Below are positions 52,783-62,800 of a DNA stretch of 64,000 nt, one piece after another. The notes beneath the pieces were generated by a model. The model was not told the DNA's origin and made no database searches. It was given only the letters and a program-made list of their open reading frames with translations. A program made the position numbers and the translations under genes. Every line of letters starts with the position of its first letter. The stretch's first letter is position 1. The stretch is from Flavobacteriaceae bacterium (GTDB taxonomy: Bacteria > Bacteroidota > Bacteroidia > Flavobacteriales > Weeksellaceae), in contig PTET01000001.1 in NCBI GenBank assembly GCA_004359435.1, forward strand, positions 208,307-272,306, read 5' to 3'.

Positions 52783-53157
52783 CTAAAAAAAGGGATGGAA
52801 AGCTTCTTGAGTATGTTCTATAGTTTGGTTTTCAGGATTTTCTCCCACCACAGTAACCACATCAAAGCGAATAGGCAAATCGAGTTTGTGGGTTTCTAGA
52901 TAACCATTGGCGCCCAAAACAAGCATTTTCATTTTTTTGGCATCCACTGCATCAAGGGGTGAAATTAAAAAAGATTCACTTCGGGCCTTTACTTCTACTA
53001 TAACCAGAGTTTTTTGGTGCTCAAAAATGAGATCAATTTCAGATTTGTAATACCTCCAATTGGCGGCCAAAAACAAGTAACCTTTGTCTATAAGAAACTT
53101 TTGGGCAGCTTGTTCGGCTTTTCTTCCAAAGGATAGTGCTTGTAGTTTCTTTTCCAA
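52783..53157 (-). CDS. YraN family nuclease-like protein
   Basis: The 124-residue protein fits the UPF0102/YraN family with a PD-(D/E)XK-type core: GRKAEQAAQKFLIDKGYLFLAANWRY, EIDLIFEHQKTLVIVEVKAR, and the later RFDVVTV. The E-D-EVK residues suggest a nuclease, but an activity is not established. It converges with the kinase gene with 2 bases between stops. Confidence 0.93.
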   Translation of the reverse strand: MEKKLQALSFGRKAEQAAQKFLIDKGYLFLAANWRYYKSEIDLIFEHQKTLVIVEVKARSESFLISPLDAVDAKKMKMLVLGANGYLETHKLDLPIRFDVVTVVGENPENQTIEHTQEAFHPFF

Positions 53158-53186
53158 ATTTTTGTTTTTATAGAGGACTTAAAGGG

Positions 53187-54128
53187 CTAAAATGAAGGCT
53201 TGAATTTTATAACTACTTTGTCTTCTTTGTAGCTGAATTTGGCCTTGCTTTCAAAAATCAGTGGCAAATGATGCGAAATATGCCCGCTTGGAACACCAAA
53301 AAGAACCGGAACTTCTAGGTTTTTAAGTTTTTCACAAATAATTCTGTAGGCCATTTGATCAAAGTCACCCAAATAATTGGGGTTTTCTTCCTTGGTGTCC
53401 ATCTTTGTGAATCCGCCAATTAAAATGGCTTTGGCATCTGCAAAAAGCCCGTTTCTTTTTAGGTTTTCTAACATTCTGTCCAAATGGTAGAAGTCCTCAT
53501 ACCAATCTTCCAAAAACAAGATTTTGTTTTTGGTCTTTACCGCAGAAGGGCTGCCCAAAAGACTATAAACGATAGATAGATTTCCTCCCACTATTTCCCC
53601 AGAAAAATCTTTAAATGGTTTGTTCTTGGGATGAAAGAACTCAATTTGGGTAGATTTTCCTTTGAGAATTGAAAATACATCTTGGTAGGATTCAGGGCTA
53701 TTTCCACCGGGTAAAACTTTGGCCGTAACCCCGTGTATGGTTGGGATGCCAAGTAAATTAATTTGGTTATGAAGGGCAGTGATGTCTGAGTAGCCAATAA
53801 TCCATTTGGGGTTTTTCTTAAAACTAGAAAAATTGAGCTGGTCTAAAAGCTGCACCATACCATAACCACCTCTGGCACACCAAATGGCTTTGATTGTAGG
53901 GTCATCTAATCCTTTTTGCAGGTCTTTTACTCTGTCTTTGGGTTTTCCGCCATAGGCATACCCAAAATTGTATACATCCAAACAATGAGGGGCAATTTTG
54001 GCGGTAAAACCTTTCTTTTCAATCAAGTGCAGCGCAAAATCTAGGTCTTCTTTTTTGAGGGCTCCACTTGGAGCGGTAATGTAAATGCAGTCTTTTTTCT
54101 GCAGGGGTTTTGGGTTTATGCTTTTCAT
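53187..54128 (-). CDS. LD-carboxypeptidase, S66 family
   Basis: The enzyme removes the terminal D-Ala from peptidoglycan tetrapeptides during recycling. The 313-residue protein has WCARGGYGMVQLLDQL near residue 83, the nucleophile Ser114 in IIGYSDITALH, and late Glu and His residues in VGGNLSIVYSLLG and PSGHISHHLPL. There is no signal peptide, as expected for a cytoplasmic recycling enzyme. It is monocistronic or linked with yraN (29 bases). Confidence 0.94.
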   Translation of the reverse strand: MKSINPKPLQKKDCIYITAPSGALKKEDLDFALHLIEKKGFTAKIAPHCLDVYNFGYAYGGKPKDRVKDLQKGLDDPTIKAIWCARGGYGMVQLLDQLNFSSFKKNPKWIIGYSDITALHNQINLLGIPTIHGVTAKVLPGGNSPESYQDVFSILKGKSTQIEFFHPKNKPFKDFSGEIVGGNLSIVYSLLGSPSAVKTKNKILFLEDWYEDFYHLDRMLENLKRNGLFADAKAILIGGFTKMDTKEENPNYLGDFDQMAYRIICEKLKNLEVPVLFGVPSGHISHHLPLIFESKAKFSYKEDKVVIKFKPSF

Positions 54129-54273
54129 CTTTCGGAGTTCTAGACTTTGGTTTTTAAAAATACAAGATTTTGCATTGCGCGTCCTACATTTTTGTCTTTT
54201 TTTATTTCGGGGGAACTTTTTGATAGAAAAACCTTACTTTTAGTTTCAGAAACAAAGATTCTGTTCCAAAAAC

Positions 54274-55230
54274 ATGAAAGAGAAATACACTTTTGCTTTT
54301 TACAATGTAGAAAATCTTTTTGATATCATAGACGATCCCAATACCCAAGATGATGAATATACTCCTTTTGGTAAGAAAAAATGGGATCTCAAAAAATATC
54401 AAAATAAGATCGGTAAGTTGGCGCAAGTAATTTTGGAGATCGGCAAAGATCAAACTGGAACTTCTCCTAGTTTAGTTGGGCTTTGCGAGGTAGAAAATAG
54501 CCATGTGTTAAACGATTTAATCCATCATGTAAATCTCTACGAACTTGGATACGAGATTGTACATTTTGAATCCAAAGACGAAAGAGGGGTTGATACTGCA
54601 CTTTTGTATAAGAAAAGCGATTTTTTCATCACCCACAAAGAACCTATCCGTTTTGAGTTAGAAAACCCAGATGGAACAGAAGACTTTACCCGTGACACGC
54701 TTTTTGTTCAGGGACTTTTTAAAGGTCAGGCAATATCTGTTTTTGTTTCGCATCTTCCCTCCAAAAGACTAGACGATCAGAACAAACCCAAAAGACTTGA
54801 AATTGCGGGTATCATCAAACAAAAATACCAAGAACTCCTTAGCGGCTCTCAAGACAAATATGTACTACTTATGGGCGATTACAACGACGACCCATTTTCT
54901 GAAACTCTGGCTGGTTTTGGCGCCCAAGAAGATCCGTTTAGTTTGCCTTTTGATACTTTATTTAATCCGATGATTTCTCTTGCCAAACAAGGAAAAGGGT
55001 CTTTGGTACACAAAGGAGAGTTTTTTTTGTTCGATCAGATGCTTTTGTCAAAAGCGTTTTTGGGCCCAAATGCCAGTATCAAACACCTAGAAACTTCTGT
55101 TTTTGATGCCCTCTTGGTAAAAGAATGGAAAGGAGTCTTTGAGGGAAATCCATTTAGAACCTATGTTGGGAATAAGTATTTGGGCGGATATAGCGACCAT
55201 TTTCCAATTTATAGTATTTTTGAGAAATAA
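54274..55230 (+). CDS. Endonuclease/exonuclease/phosphatase family protein
   Basis: The 318-residue protein has the EEP superfamily order: FYNVENLFDIIDDP with the metal Asn, GLCEVEN with the metal Glu, FVSHLPSKRLD, LLMGDYNDDPF with the catalytic Asp and Asn, and a final GGYSDHFPIY with Asp-His. No signal peptide is seen, so it is cytoplasmic. Substrates could be DNA, RNA or phosphoesters. An Lrp gene follows 12 bases later. Confidence 0.93.
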   Translation: MKEKYTFAFYNVENLFDIIDDPNTQDDEYTPFGKKKWDLKKYQNKIGKLAQVILEIGKDQTGTSPSLVGLCEVENSHVLNDLIHHVNLYELGYEIVHFESKDERGVDTALLYKKSDFFITHKEPIRFELENPDGTEDFTRDTLFVQGLFKGQAISVFVSHLPSKRLDDQNKPKRLEIAGIIKQKYQELLSGSQDKYVLLMGDYNDDPFSETLAGFGAQEDPFSLPFDTLFNPMISLAKQGKGSLVHKGEFFLFDQMLLSKAFLGPNASIKHLETSVFDALLVKEWKGVFEGNPFRTYVGNKYLGGYSDHFPIYSIFEK

Positions 55231-55242
55231 CAAGGGAAGATT

Positions 55243-55716
55243 ATGAGAATCACAGAAACAGGGATTATAGAGTTAGATGGAATCGACAAAATTATCCTCA
55301 ATGCCATGATGGATGACGCCAAAGCCCCTGTGGCGCAAATTGCAAGAGAAGTTGGGGTTTCTTCTACGGCTATTCATCAAAGAATAAAAAAACTGGATGA
55401 ATCTGGACTCATCGAAAGCACCAAAACCTACATCAACCCCAAAAAATTGGGATATACCACCATTGCCTATGTGGGGGTGTTTTTAGATAAATCTTCTCAA
55501 TATACCTCGGTAGTTAGTTCTCTAAAAGAGCTTCCAGAGGTGGTAGAGTGCCATTTTACCACTGGGAATTATGCCCTATTTATCAAGATTCTGTGTAAAA
55601 ACAACGACCATCTAATGCATATTTTAAATGTGGGTATTCAGCAAATTGAAGGGGTAAACAGAACAGAAACCTTTATTTCTTTAGAACAAGGTATTCAAAG
55701 GCAGGTAAAGCTGTAA
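55243..55716 (+). CDS. Lrp/AsnC family transcriptional regulator
   Basis: The 157-residue protein has an N-terminal helix-turn-helix (PVAQIAREVGVSSTAIHQRI at about residues 29-48) and the C-terminal RAM ligand-binding domain (VGVFLDKSSQYTSVVSSLKE and HFTTGNYALFIKI). Lrp proteins respond to amino acids. It is in tandem with the EEP gene and convergent with the feo genes. Confidence 0.95.
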   Translation: MRITETGIIELDGIDKIILNAMMDDAKAPVAQIAREVGVSSTAIHQRIKKLDESGLIESTKTYINPKKLGYTTIAYVGVFLDKSSQYTSVVSSLKELPEVVECHFTTGNYALFIKILCKNNDHLMHILNVGIQQIEGVNRTETFISLEQGIQRQVKL

Positions 55717-55726
55717 AAGCACTATC

Positions 55727-55855
55727 TTAACCGCATTTGTTGCAACCTTCCGGTTTGCTTTTGGGCTTTAGAAGTCTTAGATATAGAAATCGAAGGCAAG
55801 CGATTAAAACCAGTGCTAAAAGTAGATATTGTAAAACGAGCATAGGTTTTAACAT
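55727..55855 (-). CDS. FeoB-associated Cys-rich membrane protein
   Basis: The 42-residue protein starts at the ATG at 55855, has one helix (VLQYLLLALVLIACLRFLYL) and ends KPEGCNKCG with a C-X2-C pair. That is the pattern of the small proteins annotated as FeoB-associated in Bacteroidota. Its start overlaps the feoB 3' end by 7 bases, so it is translated with feoB. A role in ferrous-iron handling is inferred from this. Confidence 0.82.
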   Translation of the reverse strand: MLKPMLVLQYLLLALVLIACLRFLYLRLLKPKSKPEGCNKCG

Positions 55856-57915
55856 AAAAGTTGATAAGCCAAAAAGGCGAACAAATAAGCCACCAGATTC
55901 ATATACACCAGCTGTGTGATGGGCCAAAACCAACCACCAGTCTCTTTCTTTACCACAGCTATGGTGCTCATGCACTGCATGGCAAAGGCGTAAAAAAGCA
56001 TCAGAGAAACTCCACTGGCAAGGGTATAGGCCTTTTTACCGCTTAGCGGGTTGATTTCGTTTTTAAGTTTTTCCTTTAGTCCCATTTCTTGATCCCCACT
56101 ATTAGAAATATTGTAGATGGAGGCCATCGCACCCACAAAAACTTCTCTTGCAGCAAAAGAAGAAATGATGCCTATTCCCATTTTCCAATCGTAGCCAAGG
56201 GGAGCAATTACCGGTTCTAGGGTTTTTCCTAGGTTTCCAAGAACCGAGTGTTCCAGAGAATAACCTGCAACTTTTTGTTCTAATTCTTGGTCGTGTATAC
56301 CTGGGTTTTGAGAAGAAATGATTTGTTTGGCATTTTTGAATTCTTCGCTATATCCAACTGAGCCCAAAGCCCAAAGAACAATGCTTATAGAAAGAATTAT
56401 TTTTCCAGCATCTAGTACAAAATCTTGGATCTTTTCCCAGACAAAAGCAAGTAGGTTTTTGATTGATGGAAGTTTGAAATCGGGCATTTGCATAATCAGC
56501 TCACTTCCTTTTTCAGCTTTTAGAATTTTTTTGAGTCCCCATCCAGTTAAAAGAGCCATGACTATCCCTAGAAAATAAAGGGCGAAAAGTACAAGCCCTT
56601 GAATGCCAATGCCAAATAATTTAGTTTTTGGAATCACCAGTGAAATGAGCAGTGCGTATACCGGAAGTCTTGCTGCACAGGTAACAAAAGGAGTAGCAAA
56701 AATGGTGATAAGACGCGTTTTTCTCTGTTCGATGGTTCGGGTTGCAAGAATGGCAGGAATGGCACAGGCGGCTCCAGAGATAAGCGGGACCACACTTTTT
56801 CCACTCATTCCAAATGGTTTGAGCCAGCGGTCCATCAAGAACACCACCCGACTCATATATCCGCTTTCTTCCATCAAGAACAAAAAGAAAAAAAGAATGG
56901 AAATTTGTGGGATAAAAATCAGAACACCTCCAATTCCAGGGATCAGCGCTTGACTAATCATCTTAAAAAAAGGTCCTGAAGGTAATATTTCTTGAAGAAC
57001 AGAAGAGAGTTTTCCAAATTTTTGATCGATCCACTCCATGGGAAGCTCAGATAGGCTGAACATAGACTGAAAAATTAAAAACATCAGAAACATAAAAATT
57101 AGGTAGCCCCAAAAAGGATGCGTGCTTAGATGGTCTAATACAGTGGTAAACCTAGAGTTTTCATTTTTTTCAAGGGGAATTTTATCAAGTAACTTATCGA
57201 TTCTTTCATAATGCAAAAGCGTTTCTTTTACTTGAAGTCTTTTGGGAATTAGCCCGTGTTTTTTTCTTTGCTCTTTTAGTATGTTAATTTGGCTTTCAGA
57301 AAGGTTTTTGTTTTGGGTTTGGGCAAGATTGTTCCAGACCCAATTTAGATTTTCTTCTCCGAGTTTTTGGGCGGTTTCCTCTACCGCCAAGGCAAATTGA
57401 TCTGGGTACACCGCTGAGGTTTTCTCAGTAGAAACCTTTTGGCCAAGATAATTTTCTAAGTTTTTTACGTTTAATCCCGTTTTAGAATTTACCAAAAAAG
57501 TAGGCACTTCTAAAAGCTCAGTCCACTTTTTTCCCTCAATACCTTTGGTTTGGTTCTCCATTTGGTTAATAGCCAAAACAATAGGAATTTCTAAGGTTTT
57601 AAGCTGCCTTAAAAGCAGTAATCCTCTTTTGAGGTATTTGGCATCAAGCACCACCAAAAGCTGGTCTGGATGGATGGGAGAGTTTTTGTCTATCAGCGCA
57701 TGGTAGACCACTTCTTCGTCTTTGGAGCTGGGATAAAGGCTATAAATTCCGGGAAGATCAATCAGCTCGATAGAACCCAAGGGATTTTGTAATACTGCTT
57801 TGTAGAAATCTACGGTAATTCCTGGGTAATTTCCTACTCTCTGGTTTGAACCTGTAATGGCATTAAAAAGTGTAGTTTTTCCAGTATTGGGATTTCCAAT
57901 TAAGGCGATTCTCAT
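55849..57915 (-). CDS. feoB: Ferrous iron transport protein B
   Basis: FeoB imports Fe2+ across the inner membrane. The 688-residue protein has an N-terminal GTPase domain with GNPNTGKTTLFNAITG at residues 7-22, DLPGIYSL near 55 and AINQMEN near 115, then a spacer domain and a membrane part with two Gate motifs (PFVTCAARLPVYALL and SGAACAIPAILATRTIEQ). Length is normal. feoA lies 3 bases upstream, and the small Cys-rich gene overlaps its end. Confidence 0.97.
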   Translation of the reverse strand: MRIALIGNPNTGKTTLFNAITGSNQRVGNYPGITVDFYKAVLQNPLGSIELIDLPGIYSLYPSSKDEEVVYHALIDKNSPIHPDQLLVVLDAKYLKRGLLLLRQLKTLEIPIVLAINQMENQTKGIEGKKWTELLEVPTFLVNSKTGLNVKNLENYLGQKVSTEKTSAVYPDQFALAVEETAQKLGEENLNWVWNNLAQTQNKNLSESQINILKEQRKKHGLIPKRLQVKETLLHYERIDKLLDKIPLEKNENSRFTTVLDHLSTHPFWGYLIFMFLMFLIFQSMFSLSELPMEWIDQKFGKLSSVLQEILPSGPFFKMISQALIPGIGGVLIFIPQISILFFFLFLMEESGYMSRVVFLMDRWLKPFGMSGKSVVPLISGAACAIPAILATRTIEQRKTRLITIFATPFVTCAARLPVYALLISLVIPKTKLFGIGIQGLVLFALYFLGIVMALLTGWGLKKILKAEKGSELIMQMPDFKLPSIKNLLAFVWEKIQDFVLDAGKIILSISIVLWALGSVGYSEEFKNAKQIISSQNPGIHDQELEQKVAGYSLEHSVLGNLGKTLEPVIAPLGYDWKMGIGIISSFAAREVFVGAMASIYNISNSGDQEMGLKEKLKNEINPLSGKKAYTLASGVSLMLFYAFAMQCMSTIAVVKKETGGWFWPITQLVYMNLVAYLFAFLAYQLLC

Positions 57916-57918
57916 TGC

Positions 57919-58143
57919 TTATTGTTCTAGGTCAATTAACTCAGCAATGCTTTTTTTGATGGCAAGTTTAGAGTTATCTGATTCCAAAGAAACATACACA
58001 GGTCCGTTTAAAGGCGCTTGGCATTTCATTCTAACTGTGGCTCCTGGGATTAAACCGAGCTCCAGGATTTTAGTAGGTAAATCTTCGCTGAGGTAGCCTT
58101 TGATTTTTGCGGTTCGTCCTATTTCTAGATTAGATAATACCAT
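57919..58143 (-). CDS. feoA: Ferrous iron transport protein A
   Basis: The 74-residue SH3-like protein has the FeoA order: GRTAKIKGYLSEDLPTKILELGLIPGATV, then KCQAPLNGPVYVSLESDNSKLAIKK. It supports FeoB activity, likely by binding its cytoplasmic part. It is first in the feoA-feoB unit. Confidence 0.94.
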   Translation of the reverse strand: MVLSNLEIGRTAKIKGYLSEDLPTKILELGLIPGATVRMKCQAPLNGPVYVSLESDNSKLAIKKSIAELIDLEQ

Positions 58144-58163
58144 GTTGAGTTTCCATTAAGCCA

Positions 58164-58171
58164 CAAAGATA
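58164..58171 (-). promoter_or_regulatory. -7 element TATCTTTG of feoAB
   Basis: An exact TAnnTTTG on the minus strand, 20 bases before the feoA ATG. I did not recognise a Fur or DtxR-type box with confidence. Confidence 0.5.
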
Positions 58172-58314
58172 GACTTATTATTTGGATTAAATATAAATAG
58201 TGTAAAAAATTTCTACATTCCTTTGATTTGGTGGGCGGTGTGGGACCAGTAAAAATCTAGTTTAAACTCCTTTAAATTGATTATTTTTGCCATACATTAT
58301 AACTAACTTAAAAC

Positions 58315-59721
58315 ATGGAGGATCTTTCTAAAATTTTTGTTTCATTTTTCCAATGGATTAGCTCCGTTCAGTTTTTACAGCTGATCTGTTCATTGTCTAT
58401 TCTTGTAGTTTTGCACGAACTTGGGCATTTTATACCTGCCAAGCTTTTCAAAACCAAAGTGGAGAGATTTTTCTTGTTTTTCGATCCTAAATTTGCCCTT
58501 TGGTCTAAAAAAATTGGCGAAACGGTGTATGGAATAGGTTGGCTGCCCCTTGGTGGATATGTGAAAATTGCCGGTATGATAGACGAAAGCATGGATACCG
58601 AGCAACTCAAACAAGAACCCCAACCTTGGGAATTTAGATCTAAACCGGCCTGGCAAAAACTCATCATCATGCTGGGAGGGGTTTTTGTAAATGCCATTTT
58701 GGCTATCCTAATTTTTACTGGAATCCTCATGTATTGGGGAGAAAGTATTTTGCCGCTCAAAGAAGCAAAATATGGAATTTCAGTGAGCGAAACTGCCGAA
58801 AAAATTGGGCTTATGGCTGGGGACAAAATTGTAAAGATTGGAGACGTTACCCCACAAACAATAAACGAAGCCGCAAAAGAATTGGTTTTGGCTGATGTTG
58901 GCTCTAAAATTGTGGTGAACAGAGACGAAAATTTGGTGGAGATTGTAGTAACCGAAGCGCAAAAGAAACTCATTTTTGGAAGCAAAGACAAGAAGGCTCT
59001 TATAGAAAAGCGTGTTCCAGCTTTAATAGGGAAAATTGTTTCAAATTCACCAGCCCATAAAGCGGGGCTTCAAGAAGGAGACGAGATTGTCTCTATCGAC
59101 ATGGAAGAAATCGCCGCGTTTGATCAGGTACCCGATTATCTTACCAAAAATAAACCCAAAGAGGTAGAGGTTACCCTTAGAAGAAACAGCGAAATTATAA
59201 CTAAACCCATTGCATTGGATGCCAAGGGTATTTTAGGTATTTATCCTATGGATGATTATCAATTGGAGAAAGAGAATATCTTTAACTACCAAAACAAAAA
59301 ATACACCAGTTTGTCTGAGGCCATTCCTGCCGGTTATGCCAAAGCCAAAGACATTTTGATGGTTCAACTTCGCTCTTTTAAACTTATGTTTAACAAAGAA
59401 ACAGAGGCATACAAACAAGCGGGTTCTATTTTTTCTATCACCAAAGCCTTCGCCCCAGTTTGGGATTGGCATTCTTTCTGGAGTCTAACCGGAATGCTTT
59501 CTGTGGTCTTGGCTTTTTTCAATCTACTTCCTATTCCAGGTCTAGATGGTGGACATGCCATGTTTGCGCTTTATGAGATGATTGTAGGTAAACCTGCTCC
59601 ACAAAAATTCATGGAAATTGTTCAAACCATCGGTATTGTGTTTTTGTTAGGCCTAATGTTACTTTCCTTTGGATGGGATGGTTACAAAGCCATCAACGAA
59701 ACATTGGGGAATAAAATGTAA
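58315..59721 (+). CDS. rseP: RIP metalloprotease RseP (site-2 protease)
   Basis: RseP cuts transmembrane segments of anti-sigma factors and signal peptides. The 468-residue protein has the zinc motif HELGH at residues 34-38, a helix after GGVFVNAILAILIFTGIL, one or two PDZ segments (about residues 150-205 and 230-300, the second with IVSNSPAHKAGLQEGDEIVS), and the second catalytic motif LPIPGLDGGH near 405. Length is typical. A TATTTTTG box at 58282-58289 may be its promoter. Confidence 0.96.
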   Translation: MEDLSKIFVSFFQWISSVQFLQLICSLSILVVLHELGHFIPAKLFKTKVERFFLFFDPKFALWSKKIGETVYGIGWLPLGGYVKIAGMIDESMDTEQLKQEPQPWEFRSKPAWQKLIIMLGGVFVNAILAILIFTGILMYWGESILPLKEAKYGISVSETAEKIGLMAGDKIVKIGDVTPQTINEAAKELVLADVGSKIVVNRDENLVEIVVTEAQKKLIFGSKDKKALIEKRVPALIGKIVSNSPAHKAGLQEGDEIVSIDMEEIAAFDQVPDYLTKNKPKEVEVTLRRNSEIITKPIALDAKGILGIYPMDDYQLEKENIFNYQNKKYTSLSEAIPAGYAKAKDILMVQLRSFKLMFNKETEAYKQAGSIFSITKAFAPVWDWHSFWSLTGMLSVVLAFFNLLPIPGLDGGHAMFALYEMIVGKPAPQKFMEIVQTIGIVFLLGLMLLSFGWDGYKAINETLGNKM

Positions 59722-59737
59722 TTTTTTAAAATTTATT

Positions 59738-59768
59738 TTTGAAAACTTGCAAATAGGTTTTATATTTG
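59738..59768 (+). promoter_or_regulatory. Promoter of the tRNA-Asn gene
   Basis: TTTG at 59738-59741, exactly 19 bases, and TATATTTG at 59761-59768: a complete Bacteroidota consensus. The tRNA starts 14 bases after the -7 element. It would now drive the tRNA remnant and the dabA-dabB frame. Confidence 0.75.
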
Positions 59769-59782
59769 CAATCCCAAAACAC

Positions 59783-59831
59783 TCCTCCTTAGCTCAGCTG
59801 GTTAGAGCATCTGACTGTTAATCAGAGGGTC
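59783..59831 (+). pseudogene. tRNA-Asn (GTT anticodon), 3' third missing
   Basis: The first 49 bases of a tRNA are intact: acceptor 5' strand TCCTCCT, D arm GCTC...GAGC, anticodon stem CTGAC/TCAG around CTGTTAA, and the start of the variable loop. The T arm and the 3' acceptor strand (expected AGGAGGA) are absent; from about 59832 the sequence encodes DabA residues. It cannot fold to a working tRNA. A second tRNA-Asn must exist elsewhere if the loss is real. Confidence 0.88.
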
Positions 59832-59856
59832 AAGAGAGGTAGAATCCTTAAGCCAT

Positions 59857-62800
59857 GTGAGTTATTTCAAAGGGAAAAGAGCCAAAAAACTTCTTTTTGA
59901 ACCTTTGTCGCTCCAATCTCTGCTCACAGAAATTGTTGGGGACGAATCTCTGTTTGGATTGTATTTGTTCGATGGACAATTTGCCCATCCAGGTTGGAGC
60001 GGTATGGTAGCGATGTTGGATGAAAATCCACAGATGCTCATCCACAAAAAACCGATTTCTTTGGAAGATTTTATTCTTGTTGAGCTGCTTTTGGAAATCG
60101 ATGCTTTGGATGCTCACTTTGGTGGAAACTGGGCACCGCTTGGAATCAAAATGTCAGGAGAAGACAAAGACAGTCTTTCTTTTCCAGATGAAATCCTTGG
60201 CGAGCTAGACAAAGTGTACAGACTTTGGCAAGAAGCCTTCGAATGGACCTATTACGATCAGGTTGCAGCTGGATTTTCTGCTGTTTCTGCTCCACAGAAA
60301 AGTGAAAAACCCAGATTCCAAGCTTTCTTTTGCATCGATGACAGAGAAGAATCCATCCGAAGATATGCAGAAAAAGAAATTCCCCTTTTGGATACCTTTG
60401 GAACCCCTGGGCATTTCAATATCTTGACGCACTTTTTGCCAGAGCATGCCAAGTTTCATACCAAAATTTGTCCTGCACCAGCGGTTGCCAAACACATCAT
60501 TTTGGAAAAGGAGTCATCCAAAAAAATCGCAAAGGAGAAAACTTTTTCCAAAAACAACCACTCATTGCTTTATGGTTGGCTCAATTCTACGACCCAAGGT
60601 TTTGTTTCTGCGTTCAAATTGGTCTCCAATATATTTCATCCCAAACATCAAGAATCTGCAGTGGCAAGTTTTCAGCACATGGGTGAAGATTCGATTTTGA
60701 CCATCGAGAATACTTCTGTGGAAGACAAATACATGGACCTTCAGATTGGGTTTACACCAGAAGAAATGGCCAATTGTGTATATGGTGTTTTTGCAACAAC
60801 GGGACTTTTGAGTGGATATGCACCTCTTGTGTATTTTATTGGCCATGGAGCCAGTTCCATCAACAATACCCATTATGCTGGATATGATTGTGGAGCTTGT
60901 AGCGGAAGACCGGGTTCTGTCAATGCCAGAGCCATTGCATTTATGGCAAATCACCCAAGGGTAAGAGAACTTCTCAGAGAAAAATCTGTTGACATTCCAA
61001 AGGAAACCTACTTTGTAGGTGGCTTGCACGATACCACAAAGGATGAAATCTACTTTTATGATGTCCAAAACATTCCAGAGAATTTGCAAGATTCTCACAG
61101 AGAATTTTCTCGTGGTATGGAAATCGCTCTAGACAAAAACGCTGCAGAGAGGTCCAGACGTTTCATTTTACAATCCGACAAAAAGGACATCCACAAAAAA
61201 CACAAACAGGTAAAAGAAAGGGCAGTATCTCTGTTCGAACCCAGACCGGAATACAACCATGCCACCAACTGTTTGACTTTTATCGGAAGAAGAAATTCCA
61301 TGCACAATTTGTTTTTGGACAGAAGGTCCTTTTTGAACTCCTATGATTATTCCACAGACCCAGATGGAATCTGGCTTGGAAACATTTTGGGAGCAGCCGC
61401 TCCAGTATGTGGTGGAATCAATTTGGAATATTATTTCTCCAGAGTGGACAGAGAAAGATTGGGAGCAGGAACCAAACTTCCCCACAACGTAATGGGACTC
61501 ATTGGAGTTGCCAATGGAGCAGATGGAGACCTCAGACCCGGCCTTCCTTTTCAGATGGTGGAAATTCATGACCCTCTGAGGCTTATGATGGTCATAGAGC
61601 AATTTCCCGAGGTCATTTTGCAAACCTTGGAGAGAAGTGCTCCAAACAATTGGATTTTCCTTCCCCAAAAACACATGATAAGTGAGGAATTTGACATATT
61701 TAAAAATGAACACAACCATTTTTTTCTCTCTTTTTATTATGACAAAATCACGGCGGTGTATTGGGTGATAGGTTCATTTTTGACCTTTCTCATCAGTACT
61801 TATTCTCGGGTTTATCTGCATAGAGAAAAGGGATACAAACGGTTTTTCAACACCATTTTGTTTTTCTTTTTCGGCTACCACGTAATCATTTTCGCAGGAA
61901 ATTTCGAAACCCTGTTTGTGGGTTGGGAAATTTTGGGTCTTTCTTCTTTTCTGCTGATTGCCTTTTACAGAGAGAGATATTTGCCGGTTCGAAATGCACT
62001 CAAAGTCTTTTCAATTTACAGATTGGGCGATGTAGGAATCATTCTTGCCATGTGGGCGAGCCACCATCTTTGGCACGAAAACATCACCTTTATGAAACTC
62101 AACGACCAAACTCTGGTACATGAGCATCTAACGGAACACTCTGGAGTGGGGATTTTCATCTCTTTGATGCTGCTTTTGGCAGCGGCGGCAAAATCGGCAC
62201 AACTTCCATTTTCTTCTTGGCTTCCAAGAGCCATGGAAGGGCCAACACCTTCCAGTGCCATTTTTTATGGCTCTTTGTCTGTGCATTTTGGTGCCTTTTT
62301 GCTACTGAGAACTTTGGAATTCTGGCATGAACAAACCTCAGTGAGAATCATCATTGGACTTTTGGGACTCTCTTCTGCCCTTGTGGCAACGGCCATTTCT
62401 AGGGTGCAGTCTTCGGTAAAAACCCAAATTGCCTATTCTTCCATCGCACAAATCGGAATCATTTTCATCGAAATCGCTTTGGAATTGGAGGTTTTGGCAC
62501 TGGTTCACTTTGCTGGAAATGCCTTCTTAAGAACCTACCAGCTTCTCACTTCCCCTTCTGCGGTGAGTTATTTGATACGGGAGCAAGTGTACAATTACCA
62601 GGAAGAACCCAAAACAGACATTCCCTTTTCCAAAAGAATGGTGGCAACCCTATACCAACTTGGGGTGATGGAATTTAGATTGGATGAGTTCTTGCACAGA
62701 TTTGTCTTTCGACCTCTTCGAAATTTGGGGCACAAATTGGATTTTATCGCTCCCAAAAATGTTTTGTATTTGCTGCTTCCAACCTTCTTGCTGGGATGGA

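Noticed and set aside
58172-58200. Fur or DtxR box upstream of feoA
   Set aside because: The A+T-rich partial symmetry does not match a known box well enough to claim.
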